DNA from: an uncultured Lysobacteraceae bacterium
Lineage (GTDB): Bacteria; Pseudomonadota; Gammaproteobacteria; Xanthomonadales; Xanthomonadaceae
DNA length: 64,000 nucleotides
Direction of reading: 5' to 3'
Assembly: GCA_936911875.1 (NCBI GenBank)
Contig: CAKZGB010000014.1
Coordinates: 29,486 to 93,485 of the forward strand
A program made the position numbers and the translations under genes. Below, one piece after another: positions 56,933-64,000 of the stretch (the first letter of the stretch is position 1; the number at the start of each line of letters is the position of its first letter). The notes beneath the pieces were generated by a model. It searched no databases. It was not told the DNA's origin and saw nothing but the letters and a program-made list of their open reading frames with translations.

Positions 56933-57280
56933 TTATCGTGAACGGAACACAAAGTAGACCGCGCCCATCAGGCACAAACCGGCCCACAGATAGTCGAGTT
57001 TGATCGACTCGCGCAGATAGAAAACAGAGAACGGTACGAACACCAGCAAGGTAATCGCTTCCTGCAGAATCTTGAGCTGCGGAATGGTCAGAATCGTGGC
57101 ACCGGCGCGATTGGCCGGCACCATGAACATGTATTCGAACAGGGCAATGCCCCAGCTCAGCAGCGCCGCAATGATCCACGGCTTGTCATTGAGATTGCGC
57201 AGATGCGAGTACCACGCAAACGACATAAACACGTTACTGACGATCAGTAAGCCGACCGTCTTAATCAACGTCGGATTCAT
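56933..57280 (-). CDS. DUF486 small membrane protein (DMT-like)
   Basis: 115 residues, four membrane helices, with the family stretches NVFMSFAWYSHLRNLNDKPW, WGIALFEYMFMVPANRAG and LQEAITLLVFVPFSVFYL. DUF486 proteins look like half-size drug/metabolite transporters; function unknown. The start overlaps the plsB stop (ATGA), so it is co-translated with plsB; a link to lipid or membrane synthesis is only suggested by that. Confidence 0.9.
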   Translation of the reverse strand: MNPTLIKTVGLLIVSNVFMSFAWYSHLRNLNDKPWIIAALLSWGIALFEYMFMVPANRAGATILTIPQLKILQEAITLLVFVPFSVFYLRESIKLDYLWAGLCLMGAVYFVFRSR

Positions 57281-60201
57281 GCCGAAGGACCGGCCTTGGT
57301 TTCGCGCTCTACAGCGCCCTCGACAACCGGCGGTGAGATGCGTTCAATGGTGTGGCGCAAATCACGACCCAGAATGAACTTCGCATCCTCGGCCCAGGCT
57401 TGCAGTTTATCGTCGAACACGAGCTTGCCTTCGGTGTCGTTGGAGATCAGACCCATCTCACGCAGACGCGCAATGAATCCGCGGAACAGCGACTTATCAA
57501 AGAACTCCGGCGCGGTATCGGCGTACAGCAGCGACAGACGTTGCGCGGCCAGATGGCACATGGTTTCCAGCTGACCGGCTGTCAGCGTACCCGGACCGTT
57601 CTTGGCCAGAATCGAAATCGCAATGTAATAACGTTCGAAGGCCTGCTGCAGCGAGTGACCGATGGCACGCAAACGGAAGACTTCGTCGGTGACGCCGGTG
57701 TTGCGGGCAATCACGCCATCGCCATCGCTATCGGGTTCAAGAAGACCGATCTCAATCATGATGTCGATCGTCGAACGCAAACGGTTCTCGAACTCTTCTT
57801 CGGTCCACGGCAGGAACAGCTCGGCCTGGATAAACGGATATACCGAACGGCCGCGACGCACGATCGAATCCAACGCCATGCGACGATTGTTCAAGAAGCA
57901 GCACGCTATCCACGAGGCTGCAGTGAACAGATGCACGGTGTTGTTGCGGAAGTACGACAGCAGCACGGCCTTGGCATCGTCTTCGACGGCGAGCACATCG
58001 CCCATCGGATGCACTTGGCGACGCAGCACGTTGATCTCTTCGCCATGCTCAATAATCTGCGCGGCGCTATGCGGCGTCATGGTCACGCGATCGGAATAAG
58101 GCAGACGCGACAGCAAGGTCTTGTACAACTCGATCTGATTGAGCAAATCGCTTTCGGCCATTGCATGCTTGGGCGTCGACAGCAGAGCCAGCGCCAGCAG
58201 ATTGATCGGATTGACGTCGGCCGCACGATTGACGTTTTCCTGGATGCGTTGCGCCACCAGATTCACCGTGCGCGACAGCCATTCGGGTTTTTCTTCGTCG
58301 TCTAAGGCCTTGCCGTCCCAGTCCGGCGCCTGTTGCGCCAGAATCGGATCCAGCTCGATGGCCTCGCCGAAGTTCACCACCACTTGGCCATAGTTGGAGC
58401 GCAGCACTTTCGGAATGCCGACCAGCAGCTGCGGAATGGATTCTTTTTCCTTGGGCTTGCCGGACAACTCATCGAGATAGGAATTGCCTTCCATCAGTTT
58501 TTCGTAACCGATGTAGATGGGCACAAACACCATCGGCCGTGTCGGACGACGCAGGAAGCCGCGCACCACCATCGAGATCATGCCGCCCTTAGGTTGCAGC
58601 AAACGACCGGTACGCGAGCGACCGCCTTCAATAAAGCATTCGATGGAATAGCCGCCCGACACCAGCTGCGCCACGTACTCGGACAAGATCGCGGAGTACA
58701 GCGCCGAGCCGCGAATCGAGCGACGGATAAAGAATGCACCGCCCTTACGCAGAATCGTGCCCACCACCGGCAAGTTGAGATTGACGCCCGCGACAATGTG
58801 CGGCGGATAGATACCGTTGTCGTACAGCAGATAGCTCAGCAGCAGATAGTCCATGTGCGAGCGATGGCTCGGCACGTAAACCACTTCCTTACCCGGCGAA
58901 ATTTGCTTGACCGTATCCAGGTGATGCACCAGGATGCCGCGATAGATGCGATTCCACAGCGGACGCAGCAGCACGCGCGCCGAGCGCACCAGCGAGTGCG
59001 AGTAGTCGGCCGCAATTTCGTAGGCCATGGAGTTCGCGGCCTTCCATGCATCCTCGAGCGAGGACTTTTCGCGACGGGCATGGTCTTCGATGGCATCACG
59101 GACACTCGGAGCCGCCAGCACCTGGTCAATCAGCATCCGCCGAGTTGACAGGTCAGGACCGATCACAGCCTCGCGGATCCGACGGAAGTGCGTGCGCAAA
59201 ATGCGTGACAGCTTGCGGACGGTGCGTTCCTGGCCGAGGTTCTCGTTGAGCAGATCCCGCACGCGGACCGGCGGCGAGAAGCGCACCAGCGTGTCGCGAC
59301 CGTTCAATGCCAGCGCCATCAGTCGACGGAATCGGCCGACCATCGCCCAGTTTTCGGAGAACAGCAGCGAGAACCAGCCGGCATTGCGATCGGGCGCGCG
59401 GCCCACAAAGATCGACACCGGAACCAGCTTGACGTCGAGTGTGGGATCGTTGCGATGGGCCTCGATCAGACGCGCCAGCGAACCGCTGTGCGTTTTACCG
59501 GCGGCAGGACCGCGCGGTTGAAATTTATCGGCATGACGTCGCGACAGGGCAACGTACGCGCGCTTGCGACCGAGCGGATTGCCCGCCAGCGAGCGCATCG
59601 GATCGGGCAGCCCTACGGACTCGCAGGCCTGTTCCAGAATCAGCGCATTGGTCAGACCGTAATCTTCGAGCACGTAGCAGACGGCGCCTTCGCGCACTTC
59701 CGGCAACTGCTCCTGCAGTTGCGCCGGCTCCACTTGAATCGAGACGAAGGGTCGAATCAGCGCCCCCAGCAAACGCGAGGACCAGCTGCGCGGGCGATGA
59801 CCGGCCGCACGCGTCTCGGCGGCAGGAGCGGCAACTGCACCGGCGGCGGGCACCGCCGCAAGCGTCTCTGCGGGCGCGTCTGAAACTTCGGGTTCCGGCT
59901 CCACCGGCGCCGCAAGCAGCTCCGGCGCGGGCTCAGCTTCGGGTTCCGGCTCCACCGGCGCCGCGAACAGCTCTGGCGCGGACTCAGCTGCGGGTTCCGG
60001 CTCCGCCGGCGCCGCGAACAGCTCCGGCATCGGCTCTATAACAGGCTCTATAACAGGCTCCACTTCCGGCACGACGTCCGCACCCGATGCGTCGAGTTCC
60101 TCCGCAGGCGGCTGCATGGCATCGCCTAGAGTTTCGGGCAATTTAGGGGGCAACGGCGCGTCGGCATCGTCGCCGAACGGCAAGTGGGTCTGGGTCGGCA
60201 T
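57277..60201 (-). CDS. plsB: Glycerol-3-phosphate 1-O-acyltransferase PlsB with long acidic N-terminal extension
   Basis: Inner membrane enzyme acylating glycerol-3-phosphate, the first step of phospholipid synthesis. 974 residues from MPTQTHLPFGDD at 60201 (an upstream TTG adds six); E. coli PlsB has 807. Acyltransferase blocks are intact: I SHRSHMDYLL (HX4D), II GAFFIRRS, III FIEGGRSRTG, IV FVPIYIGYE. The first 140 residues are rich in Pro, Glu and Ala and contain three 17-residue repeats starting PELFAAP, then a basic segment before the conserved domain (SRLLGALIRPFVSI). No clear Shine-Dalgarno precedes the ATG, and the leader carries two terminators. Overlaps the DUF486 gene. Confidence 0.95.
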   Translation of the reverse strand: MPTQTHLPFGDDADAPLPPKLPETLGDAMQPPAEELDASGADVVPEVEPVIEPVIEPMPELFAAPAEPEPAAESAPELFAAPVEPEPEAEPAPELLAAPVEPEPEVSDAPAETLAAVPAAGAVAAPAAETRAAGHRPRSWSSRLLGALIRPFVSIQVEPAQLQEQLPEVREGAVCYVLEDYGLTNALILEQACESVGLPDPMRSLAGNPLGRKRAYVALSRRHADKFQPRGPAAGKTHSGSLARLIEAHRNDPTLDVKLVPVSIFVGRAPDRNAGWFSLLFSENWAMVGRFRRLMALALNGRDTLVRFSPPVRVRDLLNENLGQERTVRKLSRILRTHFRRIREAVIGPDLSTRRMLIDQVLAAPSVRDAIEDHARREKSSLEDAWKAANSMAYEIAADYSHSLVRSARVLLRPLWNRIYRGILVHHLDTVKQISPGKEVVYVPSHRSHMDYLLLSYLLYDNGIYPPHIVAGVNLNLPVVGTILRKGGAFFIRRSIRGSALYSAILSEYVAQLVSGGYSIECFIEGGRSRTGRLLQPKGGMISMVVRGFLRRPTRPMVFVPIYIGYEKLMEGNSYLDELSGKPKEKESIPQLLVGIPKVLRSNYGQVVVNFGEAIELDPILAQQAPDWDGKALDDEEKPEWLSRTVNLVAQRIQENVNRAADVNPINLLALALLSTPKHAMAESDLLNQIELYKTLLSRLPYSDRVTMTPHSAAQIIEHGEEINVLRRQVHPMGDVLAVEDDAKAVLLSYFRNNTVHLFTAASWIACCFLNNRRMALDSIVRRGRSVYPFIQAELFLPWTEEEFENRLRSTIDIMIEIGLLEPDSDGDGVIARNTGVTDEVFRLRAIGHSLQQAFERYYIAISILAKNGPGTLTAGQLETMCHLAAQRLSLLYADTAPEFFDKSLFRGFIARLREMGLISNDTEGKLVFDDKLQAWAEDAKFILGRDLRHTIERISPPVVEGAVERETKAGPSA
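59875..60027 (-). repeat. Three 51-bp tandem repeats in the plsB N-terminal extension
   Basis: Three consecutive 17-codon units encode PELFAAPAEPEPAAESA, PELFAAPVEPEPEAEPA and PELLAAPVEPEPEVSDA. A shorter EPVI repeat stands just before them. The unit is divergent at the third copy, and the stretch is likely disordered. Confidence 0.9.
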
Positions 60202-60217
60202 ATCGTGGGTATTATGC

Positions 60218-60245
60218 AAAAAATAAGGAGACCAAGGGTCTCCTT
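60218..60245 (-). terminator. Intrinsic terminator 2 in the plsB leader
   Basis: A perfect 9-bp stem AAGGAGACC (60225-60233) / GGTCTCCTT (60237-60245) with a 3-base loop is followed on the minus strand by ATTTTTT (60224 to 60218). It ends only 17 bases before the plsB ATG, so plsB mRNA would have to start or read through here. Confidence 0.85.
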
Positions 60246-60264
60246 AAAAACCGGCCTAAGCCGG
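60246..60264 (-). terminator. Intrinsic terminator 1 in the plsB leader
   Basis: A 5-bp GC stem CCGGC (60251-60255) / GCCGG (60260-60264) has loop ctaa and is followed on the minus strand by TTTTT (60250 to 60246). It is directly upstream of the second terminator, so they form a tandem. Confidence 0.75.
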
Positions 60265-60283
60265 AAGACTCAGTTGTGGCATC

Positions 60284-60317
60284 GTCCGGCAAACACCGGA
60301 CTAGTAAAGGTTACTAG
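60284..60317 (-). other. Two further stem-loops in the plsB leader
   Basis: GTCCGG-caaaca-CCGGAC (60284-60301) and CTAGTAA-agg-TTACTAG (60301-60317) are both perfect. With the two terminators they make four hairpins in a row over 100 bases, between the rep stop and plsB. The remaining 60318-60445 is AT-rich with no gene. Confidence 0.7.
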
Positions 60318-60445
60318 ACCGTTAAACTTAATGCAACACCTAAACAAACATGCGTTAACTATTTGATTTGTAACGATCTTTAAATATTTACGAAGGCCAG
60401 ACAGGCCACCAGGCCGCCTCAATAAGCCCCGAACACGGCCGATAA

Positions 60446-62422
60446 TCAGCGGCCTAACTCCGCCAGAATCGCCGCCATCGCGGCCGCACGCGTCTGCTTG
60501 GAACGCTCTGCATCTGCCGCGGGATCGTCGCCTTCGCGCTCCAGTTCGTCGGCCGGGAGCTCTTCGATAAAACGCGAAGGTTCCAGACTCAACTCCTGAC
60601 CATAACGCTTCACGCGCTTGGCATACGACAGATACAGGTTCGATTGCGTGCGCGTCACCGCGACGTAGAACAGACGACGTTCTTCCTCGAGAGCGCCTTC
60701 GTCCAATGCGGTTTCGTGCGGTAAGGTGCCGTCGTTGCAGCCGACCACAAACACGCTATGGAACTCCAGACCCTTGGACGCATGCAGCGTCATCAGGCGG
60801 ACCTGATTGCCGGGCTCGCCGCGATCGGCGTTGGTCAGCAGCGCCAGCTGTGCGTTCAGATCGCCAACCGACACGTTGCGGGCACCGTCGAACCATTCGG
60901 CCAACTCTTCGGCATTGGCTTTGCGACGCTCAAAATCACCCGGCGATTTGGCCAGCACGCGGAAATTCTGTTCCATGCCCGAACTGACGATGAGCTCGCG
61001 GACCAGATCCCCCGCACTCAGCGTCCGCGCTCGACCCTGCAGCCGATGCACGGTCGAGGCGAACTGATCCAGACCCGCAGCCGCTCGCGGCGTCAGTTGC
61101 TTGAGCACACTGATATCACTGGCCGCCCGCAGCAGCGACAGGTTGGCATGACGGGCCATCTCGGCGAGTTTGCTCAGGCTGGTCGCACCGACATCGCGCT
61201 TGGGCGACGCGACAGCACGCAAGAACGCGGCATCGTCATCGGGATTGCTGATCAGCCGCAGCCAGGACATCACATCCTTGACCTCGGCCCGATCCAGGAA
61301 GGCCGTGCCACCGTTGAGGTGATACGGGATCTTGAGCAGCTGCAGTGCCTTCTCTAAGGGACGCGACTGATGATTGCCGCGGAACAGAATGACCATTTCG
61401 CCCCACGGTACGCCCTGCAACTGCGTGGCATGGATCTGAGCGGCGACGCGCTGAGCCTCGTGTTCGGCGTCCTTGCATTCCCAGATGCGGATGCGATCGC
61501 CATCGTTACGCTCACTCCACAGCGTCTTTAAGTGCGTGTGCGGATTGTTGGCGATGACCGCGTTGGCCGCCCGCAGCACCCGGTTGGTGCAGCGATAGTT
61601 CTGTTCGAGCTTGATGATCTGCAGATTCGGATAGTCGGTGGACAGCGATAGCAGATTCTCGGGGTTGGCACCGCGCCAGGCGTAGATCGACTGATCGTCG
61701 TCGCCCACGCAGGTAAACAGACCGCGCTCCCCGACCAGCGCCCGCAACAGTCGGTACTGCGCGTCGTTGGTGTCCTGGCATTCGTCGACCAGCAGATAGC
61801 CGATCCGCTCGCGCCATGCCAGTCGTGCTTCTTCAAAGTTTTCAAGGATCTGCACAGGAAGGCGGATCAGGTCGTCAAAGTCGACCGCGTTGAACGTGGT
61901 CAGCCGCTCCTGATAGCGACGGTACAGCGCTGCCACTTCGACTTCGCGCACGGAGCCCGCCATTTCTTCGGCCTGCTCAGGGGAGAGACCGCGATTTTTG
62001 AGACCGCTGATAAAGCCCTGCATGCGCGAGATCTCATCGCCCTTGGTGCCACGCGGCAGCAAATCCTTGATCTGCGCCTGCTGGTCATCGGCATCGAAAA
62101 TGGAGAACCCGCGACGATAGCCGACGCGATGGCCGTCGATCTGCAGAATCTTGAGGCCCAACGAGTGGAAGGTGCTGACGGTCAGCTCTTCGGCATCCTC
62201 GGCCTTGATGCGTTTGGCGACCCGCTCGCGCATCTCGCGCGCCGACTTGTTGGTAAAGGTGATCGCGGCGATGCGTTTAGCCGGCATGCGGCCCGTGCGG
62301 ATCAGGTGCGCGATTTTCTCGACGATGACCGACGTTTTGCCCGAACCCGCGCCCGCCAGCACCAGGACCGGACCCTCGGTGGCATGTACGGCTTGGTGTT
62401 GTGCTGGATTCAGGCCGCGCAT
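60446..62422 (-). CDS. rep: ATP-dependent DNA helicase Rep
   Basis: SF1A 3'-5' helicase that clears proteins from DNA ahead of the replication fork. 658 residues (E. coli Rep 673). Starts MRGLNPAQHQAVHATEGP, close to Rep. Motif I GAGSGKTSV, Ia TFTNKSAREM, II VDECQDTND, III VGDDDQSIYAWRGA, IV LEQNYRCTN, V TLHASKGLEF, VI VAVTRTQSNLYLSYA. UvrD is longer and starts differently, so Rep is preferred. Divergent from tdk with 48 bases between. Confidence 0.93.
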   Translation of the reverse strand: MRGLNPAQHQAVHATEGPVLVLAGAGSGKTSVIVEKIAHLIRTGRMPAKRIAAITFTNKSAREMRERVAKRIKAEDAEELTVSTFHSLGLKILQIDGHRVGYRRGFSIFDADDQQAQIKDLLPRGTKGDEISRMQGFISGLKNRGLSPEQAEEMAGSVREVEVAALYRRYQERLTTFNAVDFDDLIRLPVQILENFEEARLAWRERIGYLLVDECQDTNDAQYRLLRALVGERGLFTCVGDDDQSIYAWRGANPENLLSLSTDYPNLQIIKLEQNYRCTNRVLRAANAVIANNPHTHLKTLWSERNDGDRIRIWECKDAEHEAQRVAAQIHATQLQGVPWGEMVILFRGNHQSRPLEKALQLLKIPYHLNGGTAFLDRAEVKDVMSWLRLISNPDDDAAFLRAVASPKRDVGATSLSKLAEMARHANLSLLRAASDISVLKQLTPRAAAGLDQFASTVHRLQGRARTLSAGDLVRELIVSSGMEQNFRVLAKSPGDFERRKANAEELAEWFDGARNVSVGDLNAQLALLTNADRGEPGNQVRLMTLHASKGLEFHSVFVVGCNDGTLPHETALDEGALEEERRLFYVAVTRTQSNLYLSYAKRVKRYGQELSLEPSRFIEELPADELEREGDDPAADAERSKQTRAAAMAAILAELGR

Positions 62423-62470
62423 CGCAATCAGTGGTCAAACGGGCCCTGATTTTAACGCAGCCGCTACACT

Positions 62471-63067
62471 ATGGCGATGGCAAAACTCTACTTCTACTAC
62501 TCCGCAATGAACGCGGGCAAGACCACCACGATGCTCCAGTCGGCGCATAACTACGCGGAGCGCGGCATGCGCGCCATGCTGCTGACGCCGCGGGTCGATG
62601 TGCGCGATGGCACCGGTGTCGTTTCCAGTCGCATCGGGTTGCAGTCGGCCGGGGTGGCCTTCGACGAGCAGACGGATCTGTTTGAGAGCGTGCGCGCGGA
62701 TATCGAGAAGAACGGGCCGTTGCATTGCGTCCTCTGTGACGAGGCGCAGTTCCTGGGCAAGGAGCAGGTATGGCAGTTGAGCGATGTGGTGGATCAGTTG
62801 CGGATTCCGGTGTTGTGTTACGGCCTTCGGACGGATTTCCGCGGCGAGCTGTTCCCGGGCTCGCAGGCGTTGTTGGCGATTGCCGATGAGTTGGTCGAGA
62901 TCAAGACGATTTGCCACAGCGGCAAGAAGGCGACCATGAACCTGCGCGTCAACGATGCGGGTGAGGCGATCAAAGAAGGGCCGCAAGTCGAGATCGGTGG
63001 CAATGAGCGGTATGTGTCCGTCTCGCGCGCCGAGTTCAAGAAGCTGATGGGGCTGGAGCGGCAGTAA
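62471..63067 (+). CDS. tdk: Thymidine kinase (type II), apparently without the zinc site
   Basis: Salvage enzyme phosphorylating thymidine with ATP. 198 residues; the start could also be the ATG six bases later (MAKLYFYY), which matches E. coli Tdk. Walker A is SAMNAGKTTT, Walker B VLCDEAQFL, then the substrate loop GGNERYVSVSR near the end. E. coli Tdk holds zinc with Cys in TICHCG and Cys/His in SVCRKH. Here these positions read TICHSG and SVSRAE, so three of four ligands are lost. This variant may be common in Xanthomonadales. Confidence 0.95.
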   Translation: MAMAKLYFYYSAMNAGKTTTMLQSAHNYAERGMRAMLLTPRVDVRDGTGVVSSRIGLQSAGVAFDEQTDLFESVRADIEKNGPLHCVLCDEAQFLGKEQVWQLSDVVDQLRIPVLCYGLRTDFRGELFPGSQALLAIADELVEIKTICHSGKKATMNLRVNDAGEAIKEGPQVEIGGNERYVSVSRAEFKKLMGLERQ

Positions 63068-63106
63068 GGCCTTCGGCCGTATGCGGCGGCGGCAACTTTT
63101 TCCGGG

Positions 63107-63916
63107 TTACGTCTGGCAGCCGGGGCACCAGACAGTCTGGCGTTGGCCGAGCATGGAGCTTTTCAGGGCGCGTCCGCATTGCACGCAGGGTTCGCCCGCG
63201 CGTCCGTAGACCTTGAGCTCCTGCACGAAGTAGCCCTCAAACCCGTCGGGTGAGCTGAAATCTTTGAGCGTGGTGCCGCCCACCGCGATGGCGCGTGCCA
63301 GGACGTCGCGGATCCGTTTCACCAGAACCGTGTAGCGCTCTAAGCTGACGCGACCGGCTGCGCGTCCGGGATGGATGCCCGCTTCGAACAGGGCCTCGTT
63401 GGCGTAGATATTGCCGACGCCCACCACTGTCGCCTGATCCATCAGGAACGGTTTGACCGCCATGGTCCGTCCGCGTGAGCGCTCGTATAGCCATCGGGCC
63501 GTGAACGAATCGCCGAGGGGCTCGGGTCCCAAGTTCCGCAGCAAGGTGTGGGTCTCGCCTTCGGGCTGCCATAAGAGAGCGCCGAAACGGCGGGGGTCGT
63601 GAAAGCGCAGGACCCTGCCGTTGTCGAGCTCCATGTCGACGTGGTCGTGGGTGCGCAGGGGCGTGGTGGCGTCGATCACCCGCAGGTTGCCCGTCATGCC
63701 GAGGTGCCAGATGGCCGTACCGCCTTCGAGCTGCATCAGCAGGTACTTGGCGCGCCGTTCCATTTGCACGAAACCCGTGTCGCGCAACGCCCCGATCTCG
63801 GCCGGGATGGGCCAGCGCAGGTCCGGGCGATACAGACGCGTGCGCACCACTCGGCGGCCGCTCAGATGCGGTCGCAAAGCGCGGACGGTGGTCTCGACTT
63901 CGGGGAGCTCAGGCAT
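63107..63916 (-). CDS. mutM: Formamidopyrimidine-DNA glycosylase
   Basis: Base-excision repair enzyme removing 8-oxoguanine and Fapy lesions and nicking the abasic site. 269 residues. The catalytic N-terminus is MPELPEVETT (Pro1, Glu2 after Met removal), and the H2TH motif lies in VVGVGNIYANEALFEAGIHP. The C-terminal zinc finger has CVQCG and CPGC with the expected spacing (Cys pairs at about 245/248 and 265/268). Convergent with tdk. The MutT-like Nudix domain at 20.7 kb acts in the same oxidised-guanine pathway. Confidence 0.97.
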   Translation of the reverse strand: MPELPEVETTVRALRPHLSGRRVVRTRLYRPDLRWPIPAEIGALRDTGFVQMERRAKYLLMQLEGGTAIWHLGMTGNLRVIDATTPLRTHDHVDMELDNGRVLRFHDPRRFGALLWQPEGETHTLLRNLGPEPLGDSFTARWLYERSRGRTMAVKPFLMDQATVVGVGNIYANEALFEAGIHPGRAAGRVSLERYTVLVKRIRDVLARAIAVGGTTLKDFSSPDGFEGYFVQELKVYGRAGEPCVQCGRALKSSMLGQRQTVWCPGCQT

Positions 63917-63940
63917 GGCGCGTAGAGTGGCGCTTTTAAA

Positions 63941-64000
63941 TAATGGGGACGGAGGGAATTAATTTCGCGTTACGTAACGCGAAATTAATTCCCTCCGTCC
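63941..64000. repeat. REP-like perfect palindrome at the window edge
   Basis: Bases 63947-64000 form a perfect 54-bp inverted repeat centred between 63973 and 63974: one arm begins GGACGGAGGGAATTAA and the other ends TTAATTCCCTCCGTCC, with the centre TTACGTAA. The left flank TAATGG is probably mirrored beyond base 64000. It lies 25-30 bases upstream of the mutM start. The arm is identical over 21 bases to the copy at 26052. Confidence 0.92.

Noticed and set aside
56643..57003. Plus-strand open frames over the RNase P RNA region
   Set aside because: They fall on the complement of rnpB, whose conserved motifs explain the sequence.
63941..64000. Treating the terminal palindrome as an insertion-sequence end
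   Set aside because: No transposase gene or target-site duplication is visible; the shared short arms fit a REP-like element better.

Overview
The window reads as the chromosome of a gammaproteobacterium, most likely Xanthomonadales. The evidence is gene order: a division/wall cluster followed by ftsZ, lpxC, a DciA-type gene, an M23 peptidase, secA, a Nudix/ThiE-like fusion, coaE and pilD, with type IV pilus genes lying between coaE and sucCD. The taxon is inferred from synteny and protein style, not from a search. GC is high, genes are dense, and I see no tRNA, rRNA, CRISPR array, prophage or insertion sequence.

Left part (1-16.3 kb): the start of clpB with a heat-shock-like promoter; pgeF; a serine pair (serB-like, serA); rluD divergent from bamD; a minus-strand operon of MASE1 histidine kinase, nadE, DUF4153 membrane protein and DUF3298 lipoprotein, divergent from a NarL-type response regulator; a luciferase-like monooxygenase; a small phasin-like protein; sucCD. 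From 16.4 to 20.1 kb lies a compact pilus set (pilin, shortened assembly ATPase, PilC/GspF, prepilin peptidase). From 20.1 to 28.4 kb come coaE, the Nudix fusion, secA, the M23 peptidase, dciA, lpxC and ftsZ.

Centre (28.5-42.8 kb): thirteen dcw genes, mraZ to ftsA, in which every junction overlaps. They are driven by a TTGACA/TAATGT promoter followed by four 10-bp-spaced MraZ-box-like repeats. Next come a LysR regulator divergent from aceBA (glyoxylate shunt), with two perfect dyads between them.

The most unusual part is 47.1-56.1 kb. It looks like an extended copper operon on the minus strand: a CopL-like Cys/His-rich protein, a TonB-dependent receptor, a small two-helix PepSY membrane protein, a PepSY protein fused to an NqrF-like 2Fe-2S/FAD/NADH reductase, multicopper oxidase CopA, CopB, and a secreted EF-hand protein. 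It appears to join metal capture at the outer membrane, NADH-driven reduction across the inner membrane and periplasmic copper oxidation.

Right part (56.2-64 kb): RNase P RNA, a DUF486 transporter-like protein, plsB with a repeat-rich N-terminal extension and a hairpin-rich leader containing two terminators, rep helicase, tdk and mutM. A short repeat family resembling REP elements occurs at three loci (26.05, 47.05 and 63.94 kb). The last copy is a perfect 54-bp palindrome at the window edge.
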